From positions 310,001 through 374,000 of the forward strand of contig JAMZEJ010000002.1 of the NCBI GenBank assembly GCA_024508355.1: a stretch of DNA of 64,000 nucleotides. The letters run 5' to 3'. A program made the position numbers and the translations under genes. The notes under the pieces are model-generated. The model did not search any database. It had not been told where the DNA came from and was given only the letters and a program-made list of their open reading frames with translations. The DNA comes from Rhizosaccharibacter radicis (lineage in GTDB: Bacteria; Pseudomonadota; Alphaproteobacteria; Acetobacterales; Acetobacteraceae). Below, one piece after another: positions 32,011 through 40,837 of the stretch (position 1 is its first letter; each line of letters opens with the position of its first letter).

Positions 32011-32649
32011 TCAGTCGAATTCGGTCGGCAGCGACGGGTCGGCCCGGTGGGCGAACAAACGCTCCAGCTGGTGCGGCAGGGTACGCCCGGTGGACAGGTC
32101 CGCGGGCAGCTCGTGCCGCCCGAAGAAGCGCGCCTCGGCGGTCTCGAGGCTGCCGGCCGCCTCGCCCCCCAGCAGCTCGCACAGGAAGAACAGCTTGTAG
32201 ATGGAATGCGGCCCGGCCGGCCGGTGGTTCTGCCGCGCGCGGTCATGCACCAGCGCCAGCTTGCTCGCCCGCACCACGAATCCGGTTTCTTCCCGCACCT
32301 CGCGCACGGCGCATTCCGACGCGGTCTGGTTCACGTCGGCCCATCCCCCGGGGAGGGTCCAGCGGCCGCCATCCACCAGTTCGCGCACCATCAGGATGCG
32401 GTTCTCGGCATCGAACACCGCGCCGCGGACGTCCACCTTCGGGGTGGCATAACCCGCCTCGGCCCGGAACGCGTCCAGCAACGCCGTCTCGTCCGCGCCG
32501 CCGCACCGGGCCATCATCCGTGCCGCCAGCGCGGTCAGCGCCTCGTAGCGTTCGCGGTCGTAGGGGTCGCGGGTGAAGGCGAGCCCGCTCTGGGCGGTGG
32601 CCTGGATCTCCCGCGCCCAGAGCAGCCATTCCGGTTCGGTGCCGTTCAT
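32011..32649 (-). CDS. NUDIX hydrolase with Nudix_N_2-type N-terminal domain
   Basis: A 212-residue pyrophosphohydrolase-like protein. The N-terminal half (EWLLWAREIQATAQSGLAFT then DPYDRERYEAL) matches the small helical domain found ahead of some bacterial ADP-ribose/nucleotide-sugar NUDIX enzymes. The NUDIX box reads GGWADVNQTASECAVREVREE followed by TGF in its expected place; the first conserved Glu is replaced by Gln, while the REVREETG core that binds metal is intact. The ATG at 32649 overlaps the modC stop (ATGA), so the gene is coupled to the molybdate transporter operon, an unusual partnership. The substrate is not predictable. It converges on the histidine kinase with a 13-base gap. 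Confidence 0.88.
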   Translation of the reverse strand: MNGTEPEWLLWAREIQATAQSGLAFTRDPYDRERYEALTALAARMMARCGGADETALLDAFRAEAGYATPKVDVRGAVFDAENRILMVRELVDGGRWTLPGGWADVNQTASECAVREVREETGFVVRASKLALVHDRARQNHRPAGPHSIYKLFFLCELLGGEAAGSLETAEARFFGRHELPADLSTGRTLPHQLERLFAHRADPSLPTEFD

Positions 32650-33908
32650 CGTCTCGCTTCCCTTCCGTGCGTTCCGTCCGCGATCCCTCGGGCCGGGCCG
32701 CCGAGCACGTCCACCGCGACCGCCTTCACCAGCGCCAGCATCGGGCGTCCGGGCTGGATCCGGAGGCGTTCCACCGCATCCGCCGACAGATGCGCCATCA
32801 TCACCGCGGCCGGCGTTCCGCTTCCGCCACGCAGTTCCAGCAGCACCAGCCGCGTGTTGCGGTCGGGCAGCGGACGGACCCCCGAGACCCGGACCGGCAG
32901 CAGGTTCTGCGCGCTGATCGCCGGCAGCCCGTGCCCGTCCGGCGCATCCACCAGGATCACGTCGCGGGCGGGGATGCGCAACCGCAGCGGCGTGCCCGGC
33001 GGTTGCGCGCGCAGGGGCACCCGCAGCACGCCGTCGCTCCCGTTCGCGCCCAGCGACGCGAACGTCAGCCCCGCCGCCGGATCGTGGCGCCGGACCGTCG
33101 CGAACAACAGCGCGCCCGCATCCTCCCGGACCGCCAGCGCGGAACGATGCAGCACCTCCGCCACCGGGCCGGTGTCGCCGATGCGCCCATCCTCGACCAG
33201 GGCCAGCGTGTCCGCCAGCTCCAGCACCTCGTCCAGCGCGTGGGTGACGTAGAGGATCGGCAAAGCAAGCCTCGACCGCAGCCTGGACAGGAACGGCAGG
33301 ATCTCCGCGCGCCGACGATCGTCCAGGCCGGTCAGGGGCTCGTCCATCGCCAGCAATCGGGGCCGGGACAGGATCGCCCGGCCGATCGCCACCCGCCTCG
33401 CCTCGCCTCCGGACAACCCATGCACCCGGCGCCCGAGCAGCGCCTCCAGCTCCAGCAGCGACGCGACCTCCTCCAGCGAGGGTGCCTCGCTCCCACGCTC
33501 CCCCGGCGGCGCGCGGCGGGCGCCGAAGCGGAGGTTCCCTTCCACCGACAGGTGGGGAAACAGCCGCGCATCCTGGAACACCGTGCCGATCCGCCGCTTC
33601 TCCGGGGGCACCCACAGGGCGGGTCCGGCGAGCCGGTGCGCACCGATCCGGATCACCGCCGCGTCCGGGCGGAAGAAGCCGCCGAGCGCCGAGACCAGCG
33701 AGCTCTTGCCCGAACCCGACGGCCCCCACAGCGCCACGACGCCCGGCAGCGGTGCCCGGAGCCGGAGATCGAGCGATGGGCCGTCCGGAAAACGGTGACG
33801 TATCTCCACCAGGAGGCCGTCGTCCCCGTCGCCCCCCGGTCCGGAGCCGTCCCTGGCCGGTCGCGGAACCGCGGGCGGAGCGGCGGCCCGCCGCCAGAAC
33901 GATCCCAT
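32646..33908 (-). CDS. modC: molybdate ABC transporter ATP-binding protein
   Basis: The ATPase that drives molybdate uptake. The 420-residue protein has Walker A WGPSGSGKSS near residue 62–71, Q-loop VFQDARLFPHL, signature LSGGEARRVAIGRA, Walker B LLAMDEPLTGLD and the H-loop ILYVTHALDE. The C-terminal third (from about residue 300) holds a TOBE/Mop-like regulatory domain, AISAQNLLPVRVSGVRPLPD, which binds molybdate in ModC proteins. An extra N-terminal Pro/Gly-rich leader of about 30 residues (PRPARDGSGPGGDGDDG) precedes the core. The start lies seven bases after the modB stop, and the stop overlaps the NUDIX gene start. Confidence 0.93.
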   Translation of the reverse strand: MGSFWRRAAAPPAVPRPARDGSGPGGDGDDGLLVEIRHRFPDGPSLDLRLRAPLPGVVALWGPSGSGKSSLVSALGGFFRPDAAVIRIGAHRLAGPALWVPPEKRRIGTVFQDARLFPHLSVEGNLRFGARRAPPGERGSEAPSLEEVASLLELEALLGRRVHGLSGGEARRVAIGRAILSRPRLLAMDEPLTGLDDRRRAEILPFLSRLRSRLALPILYVTHALDEVLELADTLALVEDGRIGDTGPVAEVLHRSALAVREDAGALLFATVRRHDPAAGLTFASLGANGSDGVLRVPLRAQPPGTPLRLRIPARDVILVDAPDGHGLPAISAQNLLPVRVSGVRPLPDRNTRLVLLELRGGSGTPAAVMMAHLSADAVERLRIQPGRPMLALVKAVAVDVLGGPARGIADGTHGREARR

Positions 33909-33915
33909 CCCCTAG

Positions 33916-34620
33916 TCAGCCATCGCCGCGCAGCCACCGCCGGATACGGCGATGCACCATCTCCGCGCCCAGCAGCCCGGCCACGGCCAGCACCAGGGAT
34001 ACCGACGCCAGACGTGCCGCCTGCTGCTCGCCGTCCGGCACCTGCAACGCCGCGTAGATCGCCAGCGGCAGCGTCTGCGTCCGGCCAGGGATGGACGCGG
34101 CGAAGGTGATCACGGCGCCGAACTCGCCGAGGCTCGCGGAGAAGCCCGCGACCAGCGCCGCCAGCACGCCCGGCGCCGCCAGGGGCAGCACGACATGGAG
34201 GAACCGATCCGCCGGTCCGGCGCCCAGTCCCTGCGCGGCCTGCCTCAACCGCCAGTCCACCGCTTCCAGCGACAGCCGGATGGTCCGCACCATCAGCGGC
34301 AGCACCATCACCGCGCAGGCCAGGCTGGCGCCCGCGGTGGAAAAGGCCAGCCGCACCCGCAGCCATCGCCACAACAGCGCCCCCACCGGCCCGTGCAGCC
34401 CGAACACCAGCAGCAGCAGCCAGCCGGTCACCACGGGCGGCAGCACCATCGGCAGATGCACGAGCGTGTCCAGCAGCACCCGTCCCGGGAAGCGCCGCCT
34501 CGACAACAGCATGGCCAGCGCCAGCGCCACCGGCGCAGCGCCCGCCACCGCGAGGCACGACACGCGCAAGGTGAGCCGGACCGCCATCCAGCCATCCGGA
34601 CCGATCCGCAGAAGCTCCAT
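33916..34620 (-). CDS. modB: molybdate ABC transporter permease
   Basis: The inner-membrane channel for molybdate, 234 residues with about five TM helices. Diagnostic features are VRLTLRVSCLAVAGAAPVAL (TM1), LPMVLPPVVTGWLLLLVFG (the ModB/CysT-type LPPVVTG motif) and the EAA loop AAQGLGAGPADRFLHVVLPL that docks onto ModC. SLGEFGAVITFAASIPGRTQ is also typical of ModB. I chose the ATG at 34620 (MELLRIGPDGW); a GTG 18 bases upstream is an alternative, and neither has a strong ribosome site. It lies 50 bases after modA and 7 before modC. Confidence 0.94.
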   Translation of the reverse strand: MELLRIGPDGWMAVRLTLRVSCLAVAGAAPVALALAMLLSRRRFPGRVLLDTLVHLPMVLPPVVTGWLLLLVFGLHGPVGALLWRWLRVRLAFSTAGASLACAVMVLPLMVRTIRLSLEAVDWRLRQAAQGLGAGPADRFLHVVLPLAAPGVLAALVAGFSASLGEFGAVITFAASIPGRTQTLPLAIYAALQVPDGEQQAARLASVSLVLAVAGLLGAEMVHRRIRRWLRGDG

Positions 34621-34670
34621 GCCGGACGGCTCAGCCACCGCGGCGCGCGGAACGACGCCTCATCCAGGGA

Positions 34671-35558
34671 TCACGGGGAGGCCTGGGCGGGTGCCTGGAA
34701 GCCCGCCCGGCGGAAGATGGACCGGGCGGGCTCCGTTTGCAGGAAACGCAGGAAGTCCGCGGCCTCGGTGGCGTGCGGCGCGCCGCGAAGCAGGGCGGCG
34801 GGATACAGGATCGGGTCGTGGCTGGAGGGCGGGAACACCCCCGCGACCGCCAGCGTCGGCGCCGCGTGCACGTCGCTGCCGTACACGATGCCGGCCGGGG
34901 CCTCGCCGCGCTCCACCAGCAGCAGGGCGGCGCGGACATTCTCCGCAGGCGCCAGCCGCGCCGATAATCCGTTCCACAACCCCAGATGTTGGAGGGCCTG
35001 CCGCGCATACAGGCCGGCCGGAACCGACCCCGGGTCCCCCACCGCCAGCCGTCCGTCGCGGCCCAGCACCGCATCCGCATCGAGTGCCGGGCCGATGGTC
35101 ACCGGGCGGAGCGATGCGCGGGGCTCCACCAGCACCAGGTCGTTGCCGAGCAGCAGCACCCGCGACGATGCTTCCACCAGCCCCTTGTTCTGCAGCCAGT
35201 CCATCCATTTCAGGTCGGCGCTGAGAAACAGGTCGGCCGGCGCGCCGTCGGCGGCCTGGCGCGCCAGCACCGCGCTGGACGCGAAGCTGAGGCGCGGCAT
35301 CGGGTGATTGCCCGACGCCCAGAGCCGTGCCGCCGCGCCCAGCGCGTCCGTGAGGCTGGCCGCCGCGAGCACCACCGGAGCGCGGTCCGCGGCCAGTGCC
35401 AAATCGGCGGCCAGAACCGCGCGTCCCGGCAGCAGCAGCACCGAAAGCACCATCGCCAGAAGAAGCCATCCGCTCCGGCGGAACGCCGCGCGGGAGCGAC
35501 CCGACAGCGCGCGCGCCGCACCGGTCGTCATCTCGCAAGGCGAATCGGGATTGGACAT
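34671..35558 (-). CDS. modA: molybdate ABC transporter substrate-binding protein
   Basis: Periplasmic protein capturing molybdate (or tungstate) for ModBC. The 295-residue precursor has a long signal sequence: a basic n-region, the hydrophobic core GWLLLAMVLSVLLLPG and a likely cleavage after AVLA. The mature start APVVLAAASLTDALGAAARL is the ModA signature, followed by FASSAVLARQAADGAPADLF (oxyanion-binding Ser) and a C-terminal lobe with VGDPGSVPAGLYARQAL and GIVYGSDV. The start at 35558 is tentative; a second ATG 27 bases later would still leave a complete signal peptide. First gene of modABC-NUDIX. I found no obvious ModE box upstream. Confidence 0.93.
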   Translation of the reverse strand: MSNPDSPCEMTTGAARALSGRSRAAFRRSGWLLLAMVLSVLLLPGRAVLAADLALAADRAPVVLAAASLTDALGAAARLWASGNHPMPRLSFASSAVLARQAADGAPADLFLSADLKWMDWLQNKGLVEASSRVLLLGNDLVLVEPRASLRPVTIGPALDADAVLGRDGRLAVGDPGSVPAGLYARQALQHLGLWNGLSARLAPAENVRAALLLVERGEAPAGIVYGSDVHAAPTLAVAGVFPPSSHDPILYPAALLRGAPHATEAADFLRFLQTEPARSIFRRAGFQAPAQASP

Positions 35559-35968
35559 GGCTGAACCGTTTTCCGCAGGACACCCAGCATAGGAACAGGC
35601 TGCCGGCTCCGCCAAGGAAGCGCACCTTCGACCCCGCTCACCTGGCGATCTCCGGAATGGCACATCGCAGGCGAGTGGGCGGGCCGCCGGGGCGCTACCA
35701 CCCCCGCCCTGGCAGGCCGACGCCACTCGGGGCCGGGTACGCATGGCCCGATCCTGCGCACGAGACCTCGACAACCGCGCTTGCCCTGGCGCAATGGGCG
35801 GGTCGCGAGCCGCCTCCAGGCACGAGGCGGTCGCGGCCGAGGCGGCGCTTCCTGCCCGGGACGGAGCTGCCCGGGAACGGCGTCGCCGTTCTTCCGTCGA
35901 TCCTGGCGGCCGCCGAGGGCTCCCCGCCGCGCCGCACCGGCCCCTCACCTTCCTGGAGTTCCGCCCGC
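35559..35968. other. divergent intergenic region between modA and thiM
   Basis: About 410 bases with no gene that I can support. It holds an inverted pair CGAGTGG/CCACTCG (near 35672 and 35723) and a direct repeat CTGCCCGGGACGG/CTGCCCGGGAACGG at 35852–35880. No convincing TPP riboswitch precedes thiM and no Mo-box precedes modA. Confidence 0.4.
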
Positions 35969-36874
35969 ATGCCGGCCCCATATCCCTCCCTCCCGGCCGC
36001 CGATCCCGATCTCGCCGGCGCGGTGGCCGACACGCTGGACGCGGTGCGTGCGCGGCGCCCCCTGGTGCACAACATCACCAACCTCGTGGTGGCCAACAGC
36101 ACCGCCAACGCCCTGCTGGCGATCGGGGCGTCGCCCGCGATGGTGATGTCGCCGGAGGAAGCCGGCGCCTTCGCGCGGATCGCCGATTCGCTGGTGATCA
36201 ATCTCGGCACGGTGGACGCGGTGTCGGCGGGAGCCATGCGCCTGGCCGCGGCGGCGGCGCAGGAGGCGGGCACTCCCTGGGTGCTGGATCCGGTCGCGGT
36301 GGGGCCGTTGTCGTTCCGGTCCGAGCTCGCGCTGTCCCTGCTGCGCTTCCGGCCCGGGGCGATCCGCGGCAACGCGTCCGAGATCATGGCCCTGTCCGGC
36401 CTCTGCGGCGCGCCGGCCGACGGCAGCACGGGTGACGACGGAGGCGGCGACGATACCGGGAGCGACGATACCGGCGGCGGCCGCGGCGTGGACAGCGCGC
36501 ATGGCGCGGACGCCGCCCGGTCGGCCGCGATCGCCCTCGCGCGCCATACGGGCGCGGCGGTGAGCGTCAGCGGCGCGGTCGACCTGGTGACCGACGGCGT
36601 CCGGACGCTGCGGATCGGCAACGGGAATCCTCTGATGACGCGCGTCACCGGGCTCGGCTGCACCGCCACCGCCCTTACCGGGGCCTGCCTGTCCACGGCA
36701 TCCGACACCCTGCAGGCCGCCGCGCACGCCATGGTGCTAACGGGATTGGCCGGGGAGATCGCGGCGGAAGAAGCCGCCGGGCCAGGATCGCTCCAGGTAC
36801 GGCTGCTGGACGCGCTCCACGCCCTCGACCGCGACACGCTCGTCGCGCGCGCCCGCTGCTGGTGGGAGCGCTGA
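35969..36874 (+). CDS. thiM: hydroxyethylthiazole kinase
   Basis: Phosphorylates 4-methyl-5-(2-hydroxyethyl)thiazole in thiamine salvage. The 301-residue protein shows the ThiM hallmarks RPLVHNITNLVVANSTANAL near residue 32–51, GASPAMVMSPEEA, LVINLGTV, the phosphate-binding WVLDPVAVG, RGNASEIMALSG and the C-terminal GNGNPLMTRVTGLGCTATAL with the catalytic Cys. It is longer than usual (about 265 residues) because of an Asp/Gly-rich insertion near residues 150–175 containing two DDTG motifs, encoded by a tandem 15-bp DNA repeat. No thiD or thiE is adjacent. GGAG lies about eleven bases before the ATG. Confidence 0.92.
   Translation: MPAPYPSLPAADPDLAGAVADTLDAVRARRPLVHNITNLVVANSTANALLAIGASPAMVMSPEEAGAFARIADSLVINLGTVDAVSAGAMRLAAAAAQEAGTPWVLDPVAVGPLSFRSELALSLLRFRPGAIRGNASEIMALSGLCGAPADGSTGDDGGGDDTGSDDTGGGRGVDSAHGADAARSAAIALARHTGAAVSVSGAVDLVTDGVRTLRIGNGNPLMTRVTGLGCTATALTGACLSTASDTLQAAAHAMVLTGLAGEIAAEEAAGPGSLQVRLLDALHALDRDTLVARARCWWER
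36447..36476. repeat. 15-bp tandem repeat inside thiM
   Basis: GCGACGATACCGG occurs twice with a 15-base period, encoding the repeated Asp-Asp-Thr-Gly of the thiM insertion. In-frame repeat expansion is the likely source of the extra loop. Confidence 0.75.
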
Positions 36875-37009
36875 CGGATCGCGCCCGTCCCGCGCGAAGG
36901 ATCGGTGACCGGGTTTTCATGCGCCGGGGTCGCCACGATCGGCGCCGGTGGGCGTTCACGGAGATCGCACGGGCCGCCATGCGGCCATGTCGCCCCGGCG
37001 GGCGGCGGT

Positions 37010-37047
37010 TTGACAGCCGGAACGCGACCGTGATCCGTCCGGGATCA
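37010..37047 (+). promoter_or_regulatory. possible promoter and operator for the channel gene
   Basis: A good -35-like TTGACA at 37010–37015 is followed by TGATCC/GGATCA, a 6-bp inverted repeat with a 5-base spacer (37031–37047), 22 bases before the start of the MscS-type gene. The -10 element is not clear, so the assignment is weak. Confidence 0.3.
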
Positions 37048-37068
37048 GGGTTCCACCGAGGAGTAAAG

Positions 37069-40005
37069 ATGAGCGCAGCCCCCGCGAGCCGTTCGGTTCC
37101 CGTCGCCGGTTCCCCGTTCGCCACCGGTCCCAGACCCGGTTTCCGCGGGTTGCCGGCCGTGGCGTCGACCCTGCTGGCGCTGCTGCTCGCGGCCGCGATC
37201 CCGGGCGGAAGCGCCGTGGCCCAGGACGCGGTGCGCGATGCCGCGTCCCAGGCTGCCCATGACGAGCAGGTTCCCGATCAAACGGCCGCCGAGGCGGATG
37301 GCGACAGCCATGCCCTGGATGCCGACCAGGAAGACCGGAAGGGTGCCACCCACGCCGCGCCCCGGCAGGATGCGGATTCCCAGGCCATCCTGCGCCTGTT
37401 GAACGACCCGCGCCGGCGCGCGGCCCTGGCCGCGGCCCTGGCCGGCGACGACGTGACGCCGACGCCCCATCGCGCGGCCACGGCCGCGCCGGCACCAGCG
37501 CCCAAGGCCGCCGCACCGGCCGCCAAACCCGCGCCGACGCCCGCCACGCCCTCCAAGGGCGTCACGGTGGAGCAGGACAGCCTGATCGGCAGCCTCGGCA
37601 CCGAACTGCGGCAGGTGGGCGGCTTCGCGGCCGACCGCACCCGGAGCTTCGGGCGGTTGTTCGTGGACATGGCCCTGGCGGGGCGCTGGCTGGAGCGCGA
37701 GCTGGCGGCGCCGGCCTCGCGCGTGGTGTTCGTCGACGTGGCATGGCGCGCCGTGGCGATGATCCTGATCGCCATGGCGGTGGACCGGCTGGTGCTGCTG
37801 GCCTTGCGGCGGCCGTTGCGCGCGCTGTCGCGCCAGTCGCGCGCGGTGGAAGAGGATGCGCAGATCGCCGGAACCGAAAGCGCCGATGTCGGGGCGCCGG
37901 CGGGCATGCCGCCCGCGCCGCCCGCCGCGGGGCCCGGAACGAGCCCGGAAACAACCACCGTCGCGTCCGCGGCGGCCCTCGGCTCCGCGCGTGCCCAGGA
38001 CGGCGCGCCGACGATCGCCGGGACGGGAAGCGCCGCCGTCGAACCCGTTCCCGGGTCGGCGCCCGCTCGCGGCGAGCCTGACGTCGTGCCTGGCTCCGCG
38101 CTCGACCTGCCCGTGGTGGAGCCGGCGGTGCCGGGCGCGGTGCAGGCCGGTCCGGTCCATCCGGACGAGCAGATCTATCCGGCGAGCGCCCCGGCCACGC
38201 CGGTGCTGCCGCAGGCGCCGTTGCCGAGTGCCGACGATGCCATGTCGCCGGAGCGCGCGGCCCGCAACGCCGAGGCACGCCAGCGCGACGCCATGCATCA
38301 CCGGCGCACGCTCCGGGTGCTGCGGCGCCTGCCCTTCGCACTGCTGCGGTTCATCCTCCGGCTGATGCCGCTCCTGGTGTTCCTGCTGGTCGGCAATCTG
38401 GGCGCGCCGCTGATCGCCGACAGCGCCCGATCCGAGCTGGTGATCACCACCCTGACCAACCTCTACGGCATCGGCCGGGTCGCCTACCTGCTGATGGAGA
38501 TGCTGCTGGCGCCGGATGCGCCGGGCGTGCGCCTGACATCGGTGTCGGATGCGCGCGCCACGTTCCTGATGCGCTGGTGGGCCATGCTGGTAGCGGTCCC
38601 GATCGTGGGGCTGTGCATCCAGGAGGTGGGCCACGTCCTGTCCATGCCTTCGCGGGCGTCCGATGCGGTGATTCGGGCGGTGGTGCTGGTGGAACACGTG
38701 CTGCTCGCGGTGCTGATCTGGCAGACGCGCCAGGCCGTCGCGGTCGCCCTGCACCCGCCCCGGCGCCTGCGCGACCGGCCGCTGGGCCGGCTGCTGGTGC
38801 TGCTCGCGACCTATTGGTGGCTGGCGGCCCTGTTCTTCGACATCGCGCTGTGGGTGGTGTGGGCGGCACGCATCCGCGACGGCTACAGCCGCATGTGGTC
38901 GCTGTTCCTGTCGAGCTGTGCCGTGCTGCTGATCTGCCGCCTGATCGGCATCGCGCTGCTGGGCATCCTGGACCGGGTATTCCGTTTGACGCCGGACACG
39001 GCGCTGCGCCATCCCGCCCTGGAACGGCGCTTCAGCCACTACTACCCGGTGATGCGGCGCCTGGTGTCGTCCGCCCTGTTCGTGGTGGCCGCGCTGGCCC
39101 TGCTGCAGGCGTGGAACGTTCCCGTGATCACCTGGCTCACCCGCACGCCGTTCGGCGCGCGGCTGATGGGCGCGCTCGGTTCGGTGGCCACCATCCTGGT
39201 GGTGGGCGTCGCGGTGTGGGAGCTGGTGAACAGCGGGCTGGAGCGCCAGATCGGCCGCTTCGACGATGCCGGGCAGGTGGCGCGGGCCGTGCGGCTGCGC
39301 ACGCTGCTGCCGATCCTGCGCACCATCCTGTTCGTGGTGCTGGCCGTGATCATCACCCTGACCGTGCTGCAATCGGTGGGCGTCAACATCGCCCCGCTGC
39401 TGGCCGGTGCTGGCATCGTCGGCGTCGCGGTCGGCTTCGGCTCGCAGAAGCTGGTGCAGGACTTCATCACCGGCATCTTCCTGCTGGTGGAGAACGCCAT
39501 GCAGGTGGGCGACACGGTTACCGTGGGCGGCGTCACCGGCACGGTGGAGCATCTGAGCATCCGCACCATCCGCTTGCGCGGCGGCGACGGGTCGCTGCAG
39601 ATCATTCCGTTCTCGTCGGTGTCCACCGTCGCGAACATGAGCCGCGACTTCGCGGTGGCCAGCGTGTCCGTCAGCATCGCGTTCTCGGAAGACACCGACC
39701 GGGTGTGCGACATGATGCGCGGGATCGGCGCCGAGCTGCGGAGCGACCCCGCCTTCGCCGACCTGATCCTGGCGGATTTCGGCCTCAACGGCGTGGACAG
39801 CCTCGGCGAATACGCCGTGGCGATCAGCGGCACCATCCGCTGCACGGTGGGCGGCCGCTGGCCGGTGCAGCGCGAGTTCAACCGCCGCCTGCGCCAGCGC
39901 ATGGACGAGGGCGGCATCGCGATGCCGGCCGCCCGCCAGACCATCAACGTGCCCAAGCTGCCGCTCCCGGTTCCTCCACCTTCCAACGCTCCGGCCAGCC
40001 CATGA
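37069..40005 (+). CDS. large mechanosensitive channel, MscS family (YbiO-like)
   Basis: An inner-membrane channel of 978 residues, much larger than MscS (286). A signal peptide is evident (core STLLALLLAAAI, cleavage near GSAVAQD), then a periplasmic Ala/Pro-rich stretch with PAPAPKAAAPAAKP, a first TM pair (about residues 225–250), a long low-complexity Ala/Pro/Gly linker (about 265–400), multiple TM helices from about 425, and the MscS core. The pore-lining TM3 is GAGIVGVAVGFGSQKLVQDF (about 780–800) followed by the beta domain QVGDTVTVGGVTGTVEHLSI. GAGGAG six bases before the ATG fixes the start. The stop overlaps the dioxygenase start (ATGA). Family role: pressure release on hypo-osmotic shock; solute export is possible. 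Confidence 0.93.
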   Translation: MSAAPASRSVPVAGSPFATGPRPGFRGLPAVASTLLALLLAAAIPGGSAVAQDAVRDAASQAAHDEQVPDQTAAEADGDSHALDADQEDRKGATHAAPRQDADSQAILRLLNDPRRRAALAAALAGDDVTPTPHRAATAAPAPAPKAAAPAAKPAPTPATPSKGVTVEQDSLIGSLGTELRQVGGFAADRTRSFGRLFVDMALAGRWLERELAAPASRVVFVDVAWRAVAMILIAMAVDRLVLLALRRPLRALSRQSRAVEEDAQIAGTESADVGAPAGMPPAPPAAGPGTSPETTTVASAAALGSARAQDGAPTIAGTGSAAVEPVPGSAPARGEPDVVPGSALDLPVVEPAVPGAVQAGPVHPDEQIYPASAPATPVLPQAPLPSADDAMSPERAARNAEARQRDAMHHRRTLRVLRRLPFALLRFILRLMPLLVFLLVGNLGAPLIADSARSELVITTLTNLYGIGRVAYLLMEMLLAPDAPGVRLTSVSDARATFLMRWWAMLVAVPIVGLCIQEVGHVLSMPSRASDAVIRAVVLVEHVLLAVLIWQTRQAVAVALHPPRRLRDRPLGRLLVLLATYWWLAALFFDIALWVVWAARIRDGYSRMWSLFLSSCAVLLICRLIGIALLGILDRVFRLTPDTALRHPALERRFSHYYPVMRRLVSSALFVVAALALLQAWNVPVITWLTRTPFGARLMGALGSVATILVVGVAVWELVNSGLERQIGRFDDAGQVARAVRLRTLLPILRTILFVVLAVIITLTVLQSVGVNIAPLLAGAGIVGVAVGFGSQKLVQDFITGIFLLVENAMQVGDTVTVGGVTGTVEHLSIRTIRLRGGDGSLQIIPFSSVSTVANMSRDFAVASVSVSIAFSEDTDRVCDMMRGIGAELRSDPAFADLILADFGLNGVDSLGEYAVAISGTIRCTVGGRWPVQREFNRRLRQRMDEGGIAMPAARQTINVPKLPLPVPPPSNAPASP

Positions 40006-40757
40006 CCCAGCCCGATTCCGCTTCTGCCGGCCCCTTCGCCACGGGCACCCACGAGGGTCCAGGCGCCACGCTGTCCGCCGACGGCTACGCCTTCGTTCCG
40101 GCGGCCGGCATGCTGCCCCTGCTGGAGCCCTACGGGTTCCGCGACTGGGACGGGTTCGCGCGGAGTTGGAACGACCTCGGCATGGACCGCTACATGGCCG
40201 ATGGCGGGCGCTATCGCCGGCGTCGGCACGCGGTGTTCGCGGTGTCGGCGGACGGCGTGGACCGCAAGCCGCACCAGCCGCACTACCAGAGCCGAGACTA
40301 CAACCCGCTCAACGGGGGCATCGAGCGCTGGTTCAGCCCCATGGAAGACCATGTGGCGGCGCATCCGGCGATGCAGGCGATCCTGCGCTGCTGCTTCGCC
40401 CTGTTCGACGGGCTCACCCCTCCCCCGCTCCGGCCCGCCGCCTGGCACGTGGAAACACATCAGTTCCGGGTGGAAGCGCGCGCCCACGAGGCCGGCAAGC
40501 CGACCCCGGAGGGGATGCACCGGGACGGCGTGGACTGGGTGCTGGTGCTGCTGGTGGCGCGCGAGAACATCGAGCGCGGCGACACCGCGATCCAGAACCC
40601 GCAGGGCCGGATGCTTGGCTCCTTCACCCTTGAAAGCCCCCTGGACGCGGCGCTGGTGGACGATGCCCGGGTGGCGCACGGGGTCACCGCGGTGCAGCCC
40701 CTCCGCCCGGGTCAGCCGGCGTTCCGCGACGTGCTGGTGGTGACCTTCCGCCGGTGA
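40002..40757 (+). CDS. Fe(II)/2-oxoglutarate dioxygenase, PF10014 type
   Basis: A 251-residue soluble protein of the family that includes Bacillus L-isoleucine 4-hydroxylase (IDO). The metal triad is visible as MHRDGVD (His and Asp of HxD, near residue 172–178) and the distal His in RVAHGVTAV near 225. VETHQFRV and NPQGRMLGSFTLESPLDA also fit the family. It is coupled to the mechanosensitive channel by an ATGA overlap, a pairing that suggests the product or substrate is a small solute connected with the channel; this is inference. Likely substrates are free amino acids, but residue specificity cannot be read from sequence. Confidence 0.85.
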   Translation: MTQPDSASAGPFATGTHEGPGATLSADGYAFVPAAGMLPLLEPYGFRDWDGFARSWNDLGMDRYMADGGRYRRRRHAVFAVSADGVDRKPHQPHYQSRDYNPLNGGIERWFSPMEDHVAAHPAMQAILRCCFALFDGLTPPPLRPAAWHVETHQFRVEARAHEAGKPTPEGMHRDGVDWVLVLLVARENIERGDTAIQNPQGRMLGSFTLESPLDAALVDDARVAHGVTAVQPLRPGQPAFRDVLVVTFRR

Positions 40758-40837
40758 AACAACTCCCGGTCGCCGGGAGCCGCGGCCGGTTCCGGGCGTT
40801 GGAGGAACCATCCTCTTTTGCCGAAAGGAGTGGGCCA

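Noticed and set aside
35559..35700. ModE operator before modA
   Set aside because: No palindrome resembling the TATAT-type Mo-box was visible.
35653..35768. Cobalamin-riboswitch-like strings upstream of thiM (GGAAT, GCGCTACCACCCCCGC, GCCACT, GAGACCT in order)
   Set aside because: The order resembles the B12 element, but each box is degenerate, the P1 stem cannot be drawn with confidence, and thiM is not a usual B12 target. A run with the Rfam cobalamin model would decide.
35559..35968. TPP riboswitch before thiM
   Set aside because: Neither CTGAGA nor the TGAACCTGATC core is present on the plus strand.
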